NCBI RefSeq assembly: GCF_000813425.1
Contig: NZ_JWIB01000044.1
Coordinates: 1-50,022 of the forward strand
Length of the DNA: 50,022 nucleotides
Reading direction: 5' to 3'
Source: Sporosarcina sp. ZBG7A
Lineage (GTDB): Bacteria > Bacillota > Bacilli > Bacillales_A > Planococcaceae
In this document: in pieces, positions 26,264 through 33,779 of the stretch
Layout: every line of letters starts with the position of its first letter
Numbering within the stretch: the first letter of the stretch is position 1
Program-made: the position numbers and the translations under genes
Notes under the pieces: model-generated
What the model saw: only the letters and a program-made list of their open reading frames with translations
Database searches by the model: none
Told to the model about the DNA's origin: nothing

Positions 26264-26293
26264 GTTAAAACGCCTCCTGAAATTTTTATATAT

Positions 26294-26542
26294 AAAAAAC
26301 CGCACTCCTCCCTGGAAAGGGACGAATGCGGTCGTGGTACCACCCTGTTTTTGCAGATGCCAATAGCATGCCTCTGCACTTCATTGCGATAACGGTTTCC
26401 CGGACACGGTTTCATGAAATTCCATGGTTCTCCATGTCAGCTTCAAGGCGGTAAATCATCTCTCGTTTCTTCAGGACTTTCAGCCGATGGTCCTGTTCTC
26501 TGGTAAGAACTAAAGAATAATTCATGTCCTTGTCATAGCATT
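26294..26542 (-). promoter_or_regulatory. Thr T-box leader, promoter-distal copy next to the ThrRS gene
   Basis: Minus strand: T-box AGGGTGGTACCACG (near 26334-26347), antiterminator/terminator CCGCATTCGTCCC with GGGAGGAGTGCGG followed by TTTTTT (26294-26332), and a specifier loop TTT-ACC-G-CC-TTGAAGC. ACC (26450-26452) is a threonine codon, matching the gene. Stem I begins near 26540. Confidence 0.93.
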
Positions 26543-26554
26543 TAATATTCAATT

Positions 26555-26806
26555 GAAAAAACCGCATTCCTCCCCTGTATAAGGGACGAATGCGGTCGTG
26601 GTGCCACCCAAGTTTCCGCATGCCAAAAAATGCAGGCATGCGCTTAAGTCGATAACGGTTTCCCGAACATGATTTCATGCACGTATGCAGTTCCTCATGT
26701 TAGCCAGAAAGGTGGTAAATCACTCGATTCCGCTCAAGGTTTCCAGCCAATGACCTTGTTTTCTGGTAGCGAAATTATGAAATGATTCATGTCCTTCTCA
26801 TTGCAA
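26555..26806 (-). promoter_or_regulatory. Thr T-box leader, first (promoter-proximal) copy
   Basis: A second complete T-box lies upstream of the first. It has TTGGGTGGCACCACG (26596-26612 region), terminator CCGCATTCGTCCC/GGGGAGGAATGCGG followed by TTTTTT (26555-26595), and specifier ACC (26714-26716) in TTT-ACC-A-CC. Parts of the two copies are closely similar, so one likely arose by duplication. In series they require two readthrough events, giving a sharper response to threonine starvation. Confidence 0.92.
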
Positions 26807-26834
26807 ATATATGGATACGAAGCTTTGTTTATGG

Positions 26835-26863
26835 ATTATAGAGTGAGTTTTCTGAGATGTCAA
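26835..26863 (-). promoter_or_regulatory. Vegetative promoter of the tandem T-box / ThrRS transcript
   Basis: TTGACA (26858-26863), a 17-base spacer and TATAAT (26835-26840) on the minus strand: a perfect SigA consensus. It lies about 30 bases before stem I of the first T-box. A strong constitutive promoter fits control by attenuation. Confidence 0.88.
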
Positions 26864-27181
26864 GAGGAATTCTTAATTTGTGATTTCAGAGGTGAAACAA
26901 ATGGATGATCACTGTGCGTCGAAGAAAAGTGTAAACAGAGCTTATTACTAACTATAGAGCATACTATTAGTACACGCCACAATGAAACTTATGACCATGT
27001 AAAACGTATCATGAATACAATTATAACAAACAGAATATTATGCACGTCATTTCTTAGCTTTATAAAAAGTGTAAAGAAACTATAGGTAGACTTGAAAAAA
27101 ACAGAAGAGTTAGAGCTTGCTTCAACTTACGTATTATATTGACTATAATTTTATAAATAAAATAAGAAGGTGGGAGATGTT
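26864..27181. other. Intergenic region between the ThrRS promoter and the CPBP gene
   Basis: No gene is supported. A TATAAT (27144-27149) with a poor -35 (TTCAAC at 27121) may be the promoter of the plus-strand CPBP gene. A 16-codon plus-strand frame near 26901 has GAGGTG upstream but no recognisable product. Confidence 0.35.
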
Positions 27182-27907
27182 TTGAAAAGGAAATTCAATC
27201 TATTGATGAAGATTATCGGATTGGAACTTTTAGTGATTTTCTTTTTCACAGTGAATGGGATAGTTGTTACTATTAGTGAGCCTTCCAACGAATTTTTAAA
27301 GTATTTAGGTATAGTCCCACTAGCATTAGGAATTATGGGTTATCTATTTATAACAAAGAAATGGGAATTTTACTTTTCCAAGAACAAGCTGCTGCCCGCG
27401 AGAAGAACCATGTTATTTTCTGCACCATTAGTGCTGATAGTAATCCTATTATTCATTGGTAATGGAGGGATTGAAAGCACTCCTATTAATATGTTGTTCG
27501 TGGTGCTTGCAACTCAAATTGCAGTCGTTTCGTTCGTTGAGGAGATGGTATTCCGAGGATTCATGATGAATATGTTTAGCAAGAAAAATTTCAAGGTTGC
27601 TGTATTCGTTACCAGTGGTCTCTTTGCAATTACGCACTCTTTGCAGCTGCTCAGCGGCCAATCATTAGAAGATACCTTGTTGCAAATCGCCTATGCATTC
27701 TTTATAGGAATGGTCCTTTCACTATTACGAGTAAATAACCAATCTATCATTATTGCAATCGTCTTTCATGGTCTCAATAACTTTATTATTATATCATCAC
27801 AAAATACGGGATCTTCACTTTACACGGTTGTTATAGTTTCTATTTTAATTCTATATACTATTTATTTGTGGGTAAGAGCGGTTAGGCTTTCTAAAGAGAA
27901 TCCTTGA
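27182..27907 (+). CDS. CPBP family intramembrane metalloprotease (CAAX/Abi type)
   Basis: Polytopic membrane protein of 241 residues with about seven hydrophobic segments. The catalytic motifs of the family are seen in order: EEMVFRG, FAITHS and HGLNN, supplying the glutamates, histidines and asparagine of the glutamic intramembrane protease site. Members process prenylated or bacteriocin-type substrates or give self-immunity; the substrate here is unknown. I chose TTG 27182 because AGGTGGGAG lies eight bases upstream; a GTG at 27170 overlaps that ribosome site. It is a lone plus-strand gene with no bacteriocin gene recognised nearby. Confidence 0.85.
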   Translation: MKRKFNLLMKIIGLELLVIFFFTVNGIVVTISEPSNEFLKYLGIVPLALGIMGYLFITKKWEFYFSKNKLLPARRTMLFSAPLVLIVILLFIGNGGIESTPINMLFVVLATQIAVVSFVEEMVFRGFMMNMFSKKNFKVAVFVTSGLFAITHSLQLLSGQSLEDTLLQIAYAFFIGMVLSLLRVNNQSIIIAIVFHGLNNFIIISSQNTGSSLYTVVIVSILILYTIYLWVRAVRLSKENP

Positions 27908-27958
27908 AATTCCAATCACATGAGGATCCAACTTTTAGATAAAAAGAGCGGAATTCTG

Positions 27959-28132
27959 TTAAGATGTTGAAGTTTTAATAGTGATACCAAATTCTAAAAG
28001 AGGTTTGTCAGCTAGTTCTTTTCTTACTATCTGTAAGAGTAAACTTTCTGATTGTGCAAATTATCTAGTTAATCATTCATTGCTAACTGATAAATTACAT
28101 CTCCTACCTGTCGATTCTTGTGCTATCTCCAT
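27959..28132 (-). pseudogene. Decayed small gene, product unknown
   Basis: From ATG 28132, with GGAGGATTTC correctly placed upstream, the first frame gives MEIAQESTGR and stops after 19 codons. A shift to the next frame continues VGDVIYQLAMND, and after another break the frame SLLLQIVRKELADKPLLEFG runs to TAA at 27959. The pieces look like one small protein of about 55-60 residues broken by two frameshifts and stops. I do not recognise the family. It may be simply noise, but a good ribosome site followed by protein-like fragments on one strand argues for a relic. Confidence 0.45.
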
Positions 28133-28305
28133 TTTGAAATCCTCCATTTATTTTTAATTCTTACAATGACAACATCAATTCTTAAATTTGATTGATAAAT
28201 GCTATTCCGTTAAAAATCTGGCCATATTGAAGTGCACCTTGTATTCCTTTATTGTACCCATTAATGAAAATAATAAAGTGTTAAGTTTAAAACCCATTCC
28301 ATTCT

Positions 28306-28482
28306 CTAATTCAAACTGAAAATGTCCGAAATTATTTCATCACTGCCAGGCGAAAACATAAATATCGAGAATGAAATACATAATACCCCAACAAATATCA
28401 AGCCGAACTTTTTGTTTTTAAGTAGCCCTTTGAATAATAAGAATATTCCTACAAATAATATTAAGAAATACCAAACCCCCAA
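28306..28482 (-). CDS. Small two-segment membrane protein, TTG start
   Basis: A 58-residue hydrophobic protein. Segment one is LGVWYFLILFVGIFLLF, a basic turn GLLKNKKF follows, then segment two LIFVGVLCISFSIFMF, and an acidic tail GSDEIISDIFSLN. The start is TTG at 28482 with TGAGGTGA upstream and an in-frame stop just before it. The layout (two membrane helices joined by a KNKK turn) and the ribosome site support a real gene; a 76-codon frame on the opposite strand is its shadow. Function unknown. Confidence 0.6.
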   Translation of the reverse strand: MGVWYFLILFVGIFLLFKGLLKNKKFGLIFVGVLCISFSIFMFSPGSDEIISDIFSLN

Positions 28483-28672
28483 ATATTCACCTCATTTCAA
28501 ATCTAATAATAGGACGTTACAACTCGTTAAAAGTTCTGTATATTCAGATTAAATAAGGTAGAACATTTCTATAAAATCATCACAAGTCTATTCTGGCATT
28601 GTGAAGTAATTAGCCCGATTGGGATATCGATGCAATCGCATATAAAGCACTCGGGCCGCATCTAAACTAAAT
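28483..28672. other. Intergenic region with a GGGCTA/GGGCCA-type motif
   Basis: No gene seen. At about 28612-28622 the minus strand reads CAATCGGGCTA, one copy of the dispersed motif described under findings, and GCGGCCCGAG lies 40 bases on. Confidence 0.35.
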
Positions 28673-28984
28673 TTATTTTCTTTCCAGAACTTTAATAAGC
28701 TTAACTAGCCAATATAATACCACCCACGGTAGTATAAACTTCGTAGTCCATTCAATGAACCTTGGAACAAAATAGACTGCATTTATTCCTAGAATTCCTA
28801 GAGCAAACCAAAGCCCTAACATTATCACTACAGCGATTAATATATTTGTTGTAGATTTATCCATTCCTTTTGACTTTCTTGATAAATTCCGAATAGCTAG
28901 CACAATTAATGTGACAACAGCTAACAGAATAATTAACTGGATTACAACGATCTTTAAATCCTGCCAATAATCATAAAATGTAAG
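28673..28984 (-). CDS. Small membrane protein, start not resolved
   Basis: The convincing part is about 100 residues: FYDYWQDLKIVVIQ leads into a hydrophobic helix, a basic stretch RNLSRKSKGMDKS, then two more hydrophobic helices (ILIAVVIMLGLWFALGILGI and FILPWVVLYWLVKLI). GGAGAA sits before the codon at 28984, but no ATG, GTG or TTG lies in frame there; the nearby ATG is in another frame and stops at once. The long upstream extension to 29221 overlaps another gene in a different frame and looks non-coding. Either an unusual start is used or the start has been lost by a small indel. Function unknown. Confidence 0.5.
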   Translation of the reverse strand, partial: LTFYDYWQDLKIVVIQLIILLAVVTLIVLAIRNLSRKSKGMDKSTTNILIAVVIMLGLWFALGILGINAVYFVPRFIEWTTKFILPWVVLYWLVKLIKVLERK

Positions 28985-29085
28985 TTCTCCAAAGTAACAC
29001 CCCCCTGCAAAGTCAATAGAATACTTCCTCGAATCGGCTCGTTTAAAGCACAACTTTCTTCCGTTACTGCCCCTTGTAAATGGAA

Positions 29086-29268
29086 CTAAAACGTCAGGCT
29101 TTGAAAAAGCGAAATCGTTAGAACTAATGCCGATAAAGATCCTGCAGACAGTAATGTTATCATTTTTCGCCATTTTATCTCTTTTGAAGTTTTTACAGCC
29201 TCTGGGGGAACCGCAATCCATATCACAGCAGAAACTATGGCAAATATCGAAATAACTTCATTAGACAT
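29086..29268 (-). CDS. Small hypothetical membrane protein
   Basis: A 60-residue protein with two hydrophobic segments (VISIFAIVSAVIWIAVPP and ITLLSAGSLSALVLTISLF) joined by a basic turn KTSKEIKWRK. Start ATG 29268; the ribosome site is weak. It lies 100 bases upstream of the next small membrane protein gene, and the two could form a unit. I do not recognise the family. The composition is consistent with a true membrane protein rather than chance. Confidence 0.5.
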   Translation of the reverse strand: MSNEVISIFAIVSAVIWIAVPPEAVKTSKEIKWRKMITLLSAGSLSALVLTISLFQSLTF

Positions 29269-29396
29269 AGTTAATACTACTTTATTATTCTATTATAGGG
29301 CTGGATTCCAATATAGACCATATCAAATTCATTGCAATCGCTCCCGATTCGGGAATAGTCCTTCTTCCGCAACTTCCCCAGTTTATAAGACAGGCG

Positions 29397-29618
29397 TTAT
29401 TGAAATGTATCAGGTTCGTCTATAACGATACTTCCCGATACATTAATCTTGTCCCAGATCCACGCCTGATAAATTCGATCGAGTTCAACTCCTAATTCTT
29501 TTTCATCCAGACTTTCATCAATCTCTAATTCTTCAAAAGTAAATGTCTCTCTTGCCTCAGTACCTTCGAATGTACTACTGGTAAATGAAAAAGTTACTGT
29601 TTTAACCAGTTCACTCAA
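29397..29618 (-). CDS. Small acidic hypothetical protein
   Basis: A 73-residue, strongly acidic protein with no membrane segment: a beta-like N-terminus (VKTVTFSFTSSTFEGTEA), a helical acidic middle (FEELEIDESLDEKELGVEL) and a tryptophan motif YQAWIWDKI. The pattern recalls small Bacillus/phage hypotheticals that end in W-W-x-I. The TTG at 29618 lies immediately after GGGAG, too close for ideal initiation, so the exact start is doubtful. Function unknown. Confidence 0.5.
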   Translation of the reverse strand: MSELVKTVTFSFTSSTFEGTEARETFTFEELEIDESLDEKELGVELDRIYQAWIWDKINVSGSIVIDEPDTFQ

Positions 29619-29682
29619 CTCCCACTAATCATTACTTTTTTCTGAATCTGGCCCGATTGTTATGTAATCCTTCATGTTAATT

Positions 29683-30228
29683 TTAAAAATCAGCGTTATC
29701 TAATTCTTCGTCAGTATTCTTATTCATTAATCTAATTACCCCACCAGTTAATGGTTCTTCGCTTTCAAAATACCAGATATACAAACCTTCTAATCGGAAC
29801 CTTTCTATCTCATCTTGCGGCAACATCGCCAAATTGAGTATAGTGGCTTGTTCTTCATTGACTTGCACAATTCGGTCATCACCTTGCTTGATTAAACCAT
29901 AGATCAAATTCTCACCATGCCCTTGGAATCCATTTAGACTATCACTATCATAATTTCTTTTACTGGCCATTGGACTCCAAGTCAGCGTATCTACTTTCCA
30001 TCCAAACATTCTTTTTTGAACATAAACAGCACCCAAGTTTTCCTCGTTTTTTATAAAAAAGAAAAGTGCTTTGTCATTTAACTTGTATCCAGGTATTATG
30101 GACAAATCATTATCAATTTCAAATAGTGCTTCTTGAGATTCAGAGTATGAATTTGTTTTTTCAGATAGTACCCAAACAATAGCTATAATTACTGCTACTA
30201 AAAGGGCAGTTAGTAACCACCTTTTCAT
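29683..30228 (-). CDS. Membrane-anchored hypothetical protein, paralogue of 31375-31932
   Basis: A 181-residue protein with an N-terminal hydrophobic anchor (LLTALLVAVIIAIVWVL) and an extracellular remainder. The core KALFFFIKNEENLGAVYVQKRMFGWKVDTLTW matches the pattern KSIAFIKNDDGTESEMYLEKSLFSWKFKQDFTF in the neighbouring 185-residue protein, so the two are paralogues. ATG 30228 follows GGAAGGAG. This type of small anchored protein is common in Bacillales accessory regions; function unknown. Confidence 0.65.
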   Translation of the reverse strand: MKRWLLTALLVAVIIAIVWVLSEKTNSYSESQEALFEIDNDLSIIPGYKLNDKALFFFIKNEENLGAVYVQKRMFGWKVDTLTWSPMASKRNYDSDSLNGFQGHGENLIYGLIKQGDDRIVQVNEEQATILNLAMLPQDEIERFRLEGLYIWYFESEEPLTGGVIRLMNKNTDEELDNADF

Positions 30229-30244
30229 TAATTCACTCTCCTTC

Positions 30245-30329
30245 CTAATACAACTAATTGGCCCGATTGAGACACTAACCTTCTGCCGTTAAAGCAACCG
30301 ATAATTTAAGATCACTACATCACAAACTA
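30245..30329 (-). repeat. Intergenic CAATCGGGCCA motif with flanking TTAACGG
   Basis: The minus strand reads CTTTAACGGCAGAAGG followed by CAATCGGGCCAATTAG. Similar words recur between the small genes of this region (for example 29645-29656 and, more degenerate, 28213-28224, 31300-31312 and 32027-32036). It is a dispersed intergenic element, not a gene. Confidence 0.5.
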
Positions 30330-31229
30330 TTAATTTTCTAATAAAACATCGAATTCTTTAACATAGACTGCATTTCCAGTAATCTCTATGTCGTAATTAT
30401 CTTCATTCTTAGAAACTTGTACCATGACTCGCCCATCTTTATCAATTTCATGACCTTGCTCAACTATTAGATTTAACGGTTCTTTAGAATTGTTATTTAT
30501 GTATTTAGCATAGTATGCACCCATTACACCTGAAGCCGTCCCAGTTACCGCATCTTCAATCGTGCCTGAATATGGTGAAGAAAAGTGTCTTGCGTGCATG
30601 TCAGCGCCAGAATCATAGGTTCCCATACAAAATGGATGAACAGATGCTTTTGGCATTTCTTTCAATACAGCAGGGAACTTTTTATTATCTGGTTTCATTT
30701 TTTCAAAAGTTTCTAGTTCTTTAATTGGGATTAATAATGTCCAGACACCCGTGCTACCGAACAGGACTGGTAAATCATCATCAAGATCCTCTTGTTTTAA
30801 TCCAATTGAGTTGGCTAAGTCTTTCTTCGAGCCTTTAAACTTTTCAAACTGTGGTGTAGCCTGTTTCATTGTAATATAAATTTCATTATCAACAGTTAAA
30901 TTTATTTTTATTGGTAAAATTCCCGCCCTTGTTTCAATTGTAATATCTGTTTTGTCACCCAATAATCCTTTCGTTTTTAACGCAAAGAGAGTTGCCATGG
31001 TTGCGTGACCGCATAAATTCATTTCATGACCTGGCGTAAAAAAACGTATTTTCAAGTCTGCTACTTCTGATTTTACAGGAAAAGAAGTCTCGTTAAATCC
31101 AGCTTTTAAAGCTATCTCTTCCATTTCTGCATCTGTCAATTCATCCCCGTTTAAAACCACTCCGGCAGGATTTCCCTTATTAGGTATTTTACTAAAAGCA
31201 TCATAATGATATACCTTGATCGATTTCAC
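30330..31229 (-). CDS. PhzF family protein (phenazine biosynthesis-like isomerase)
   Basis: A 299-residue protein of the DapF/PhzF fold, two similar halves with the active site between. [21 protein letters not shown] at the start, the glutamate in GFNETSFP and the loop [13 protein letters not shown] are conserved family features; the second half has [15 protein letters not shown]. Known members isomerise dihydro-aromatic acids, but most Bacillus PhzF homologues have no known substrate. The GTG at 31229 has GGAGGA seven bases upstream; a longer reading starts inside that ribosome site. No other phenazine genes are present, so phenazine synthesis is unlikely. Confidence 0.88.
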   Translation of the reverse strand: MKSIKVYHYDAFSKIPNKGNPAGVVLNGDELTDAEMEEIALKAGFNETSFPVKSEVADLKIRFFTPGHEMNLCGHATMATLFALKTKGLLGDKTDITIETRAGILPIKINLTVDNEIYITMKQATPQFEKFKGSKKDLANSIGLKQEDLDDDLPVLFGSTGVWTLLIPIKELETFEKMKPDNKKFPAVLKEMPKASVHPFCMGTYDSGADMHARHFSSPYSGTIEDAVTGTASGVMGAYYAKYINNNSKEPLNLIVEQGHEIDKDGRVMVQVSKNEDNYDIEITGNAVYVKEFDVLLEN

Positions 31230-31374
31230 AACCCATTCCTCCATTAGTCAATTTATTACTCCGTAATATTTTACCGTTCATTACTAAGTTCTTCCCCAAC
31301 TAAATGGCCCTTCAACGGCATAATCCTTATTCTAGAATTGCCCCCTTAAGCTGAAGATGGGTTTTATCCACTTA

Positions 31375-31932
31375 TTAGGAATACTCTTCAGGTTTAAGTG
31401 TATAAACTACTTCACCTTTACTATTGTAAGCAATATATTCAGCTTTATAGATATTATTATTTTCAGTTTTAAATAGTCCAAACCTTTCACCAGAACCTTT
31501 GGATAGAAGGTCAAAATCATTTAATATTTTCTCGCCTATTTTGATTCTAACTTTACTTATTTCATTATCAAATACTCTAAGTAGAACAGTATTTAATTTT
31601 TCTTCCTTGTTAAATGGAGACTGGAAAAATGAAAGATGAATAGGTTCATTAATTCCCTCCGGTTCAAAGGTGAAGTCCTGTTTGAATTTCCAAGAAAATA
31701 AAGATTTCTCGAGATACATTTCGCTTTCTGTACCATCATCATTTTTGATAAAAGCTATAGATTTATTACCATCCAATAATTCAATATGCTGTATGTTTAT
31801 ATTATTCCCACGGCTTTCAATTTCATTTGTAAGTTGTTCCTTATTAATTCCTTGAGGAAGAATTAGTAATACTAAAAAAACTATCAAGGCAATAATAATC
31901 ACTAAGCATTTTTTAGATTTTAAGATGTTCAT
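31375..31932 (-). CDS. Membrane-anchored hypothetical protein, paralogue of 29683-30228
   Basis: A 185-residue protein: basic start, hydrophobic anchor (CLVIIIALIVFLVLLILP) and an extracellular, mostly beta-like remainder. It shares anchor position, length and the core pattern F-IK-(D/E)-G-Y-K-F-WK with the protein at 29683-30228. ATG 31932 follows GAGAGGAAG. The PhzF gene lies between the two paralogues. Function unknown. Confidence 0.62.
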   Translation of the reverse strand: MNILKSKKCLVIIIALIVFLVLLILPQGINKEQLTNEIESRGNNINIQHIELLDGNKSIAFIKNDDGTESEMYLEKSLFSWKFKQDFTFEPEGINEPIHLSFFQSPFNKEEKLNTVLLRVFDNEISKVRIKIGEKILNDFDLLSKGSGERFGLFKTENNNIYKAEYIAYNSKGEVVYTLKPEEYS

Positions 31933-32117
31933 ACATTCTTCTTCCTCTCGATAGCCATTGTAACTAAAACTCTTATGAGAAGACGTTTCAAAACATCACC
32001 CCAGTTATCCGTTAATTCGTAATCTGGCCCTATTCTGGTACAACTTTTATTCCGTTAATGCTCCGTTTGATGAAAGTTGGTTCTGATTGGATATTATTTC
32101 TCAGTAATTTACATAAT

Positions 32118-33146
32118 TTAATGCTTTTCACTATACTTACTTTTCTCAAGAACTTCATCGGAAGACATATTAGTCCAATCAGTAATTGAAACATTGGTAT
32201 TTTCGTCTATAAAGCTTTCCATTATTTTGTTCCCGATTTTATAATTTGCCCATCTGGGAAGTCCTTTTACTCCATCGCCAAGGAAAAAAAGATCTTTAAT
32301 TAATGAGTCAGTTGAACTTACGTTTTTCTGAAGTACTTGCCATGTTTGAATTTCATCTTTGCCTGTTGAAAAATCGCTCCATGGCGTTTGAATTTCTGGG
32401 TAGATGATTCGTGCGAACGTATCTGCTTTTCCTTCCACCAGGACGAAATCTAATAAGGAATCATCCATTGCAAATTTTTTATTTTCGAAAAAGACTGTAT
32501 GATGATACTCATGTGCAACTGAAAATTTTAAATTGCTCTCTTTAAGGAAAGGAGGAGCAATTTGGATTGTCATAAAGCTTTGATCCCAGGCAGCACCTGC
32601 CACACCTTCGTTTCGTCTTAAAGTAAACGCGTCATCTGGATTGGCAGGAAGAACATAGACGTATTTTGTAACTCCGGGCTGTAGCTGGTCAGCTGAATCT
32701 TTTAAAGCATTAATTATCAAATCCTTGATAGTATCATGGTTTTCAATTAGTGATTGTAGATACTTATCTAAAAGAGCCGGACGCGTCGGAGTTCCAAAGC
32801 CCCACTGTTGTAAAATCCATTGGCCATCTCCACCACCTAGTGGATTTATAACAGTTTCCATATATAATTCATCTAAATTGTCTGGTTGTTCTTTCGCCTT
32901 TTCAACATAGTCTATAAAATTTTGATAAAAATATATTATTTCAAATACTTGACCATTATATGTGAATGTATTAAAGTTTGGCACATTTTTTTTAGTTGCT
33001 ACTTCTTCCTTCACTGAGTTCTGTATGGCTTGTTCTGAAGCCTTTCCATTATTTTCACGTGATGGACTAGACTCTTCAGGGTCATTACTACAACCTAATA
33101 GAGACAATATTGACAAAGTAAAAAAAAGAACTATTAATTTTCTCAT
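32118..33146 (-). CDS. Lipoprotein with DUF2268-type zinc-protease domain
   Basis: A 342-residue lipoprotein: signal with lipobox LLGC (cysteine 19), a Ser/Glu-rich spacer of about 35 residues, then a domain resembling DUF2268 predicted Zn-dependent proteases. The metal motif HEYHH occurs in LKFSVAHEYHHTVFF, followed by a downstream acidic segment LVEGKADTFAR that could give the third ligand. The Bacillus relative YjaZ has the same arrangement as I recall it. ATG 33146 follows GGGGGAAAAA. It would act outside the membrane; substrate unknown. Confidence 0.78.
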   Translation of the reverse strand: MRKLIVLFFTLSILSLLGCSNDPEESSPSRENNGKASEQAIQNSVKEEVATKKNVPNFNTFTYNGQVFEIIYFYQNFIDYVEKAKEQPDNLDELYMETVINPLGGGDGQWILQQWGFGTPTRPALLDKYLQSLIENHDTIKDLIINALKDSADQLQPGVTKYVYVLPANPDDAFTLRRNEGVAGAAWDQSFMTIQIAPPFLKESNLKFSVAHEYHHTVFFENKKFAMDDSLLDFVLVEGKADTFARIIYPEIQTPWSDFSTGKDEIQTWQVLQKNVSSTDSLIKDLFFLGDGVKGLPRWANYKIGNKIMESFIDENTNVSITDWTNMSSDEVLEKSKYSEKH

Positions 33147-33193
33147 TTTTTCCCCCTAATCCCCCGTTTGATGAATGGACGCTTTATTTATAG

Positions 33194-33411
33194 TACTCCC
33201 CGTTGCTTGGAGCGGAAGACGGATGACTCCGGAGGGATCAGCGAAAGCCGTAACGAAGAACGGCTTTTGCGAACAAAAGCGAAGCGTTGAGAGCATATCT
33301 TTGCACTCGCCTTGAGACCCCTCTGGGCGCATGCTTTTCGCGACCGAGGAGACTCAAGACATTCCCCTCGAAAAGCGTGCCGTCTGGAGCGGAAAGCAAC
33401 AGTATGTATAC
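33194..33411. repeat. Large imperfect palindromic intergenic repeat
   Basis: The element starts CCCCGTTGCTTGGAGCGG and ends CGTCTGGAGCGGAAAGCAAC. Its outer arms (GTTGCTT, AGACGG) are inverted copies, while the inner octamer GGAGCGGA appears in the same orientation at both ends. Inside it is GC-rich with hairpins (AAAGCCGT...ACGGCTTTT). I recall closely similar 200-bp elements scattered between genes in many Bacillaceae and Planococcaceae genomes. A 105-codon frame reading out of it is a shadow. Confidence 0.75.
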
Positions 33412-33591
33412 TTCATAATGGCCCGTTTATTGCATTGCCACACAATCCATTTGTTTACACTATTGTATCAAATTTTCTAATTAATTATCGAACTTTATTT
33501 CAAATAATCAAACTTTTTACAAATTCATACCTAACAGTTGCAATAGTTAACTTCAGCTATAATTGCTATGACTGTCTTCCTGACCAATCAA
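33412..33591. other. Intergenic, no gene seen
   Basis: AT-rich sequence between the palindromic repeat and the exporter terminator. The minus strand reads AACGGGCCATTATG at about 33417-33430, another GGGCCA word. Nothing else is supported. Confidence 0.35.
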
Positions 33592-33593
33592 AA

Positions 33594-33647
33594 AAAGTGA
33601 CCGCCCATTCCCTTTGTCAAAGGAACTAAATGGAGGTCACTCTTTTA
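33594..33647 (-). terminator. Terminator after the EamA exporter gene
   Basis: AGTGACC pairs with GGTCACT, with an inner block CCATT/AATGG and CCTTTG/CAAAGG. On the minus strand seven T follow. It lies 130 bases beyond the exporter stop. Confidence 0.82.
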
Positions 33648-33779
33648 AAAGCTTTTTGTAAACTACGTATAACCGCTCTTCATGCGTTCAAGCTACTGTG
33701 ATTTTACGTTTATTCTGAACATCCATCATAGTAAATTGATAAAACATGGTGTTTTTACCTATAACTGATTAGAACTTTA

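Noticed and set aside
26146..26678. Two minus-strand frames of 88-89 codons upstream of ThrRS
   Set aside because: They lie entirely over the T-box stems and terminators; their proteins merely repeat the T-box sequence in translation.
28322..28552. Plus-strand frame of 76 codons
   Set aside because: It is antisense to the better-supported 58-residue membrane protein, has no ribosome site and an Asn/Pro/Lys-rich composition typical of AT-rich antisense frames.
33312..33629. Plus-strand frame of 105 codons
   Set aside because: It starts within the palindromic repeat and runs through AT-rich intergenic sequence; no ribosome site or family resemblance.
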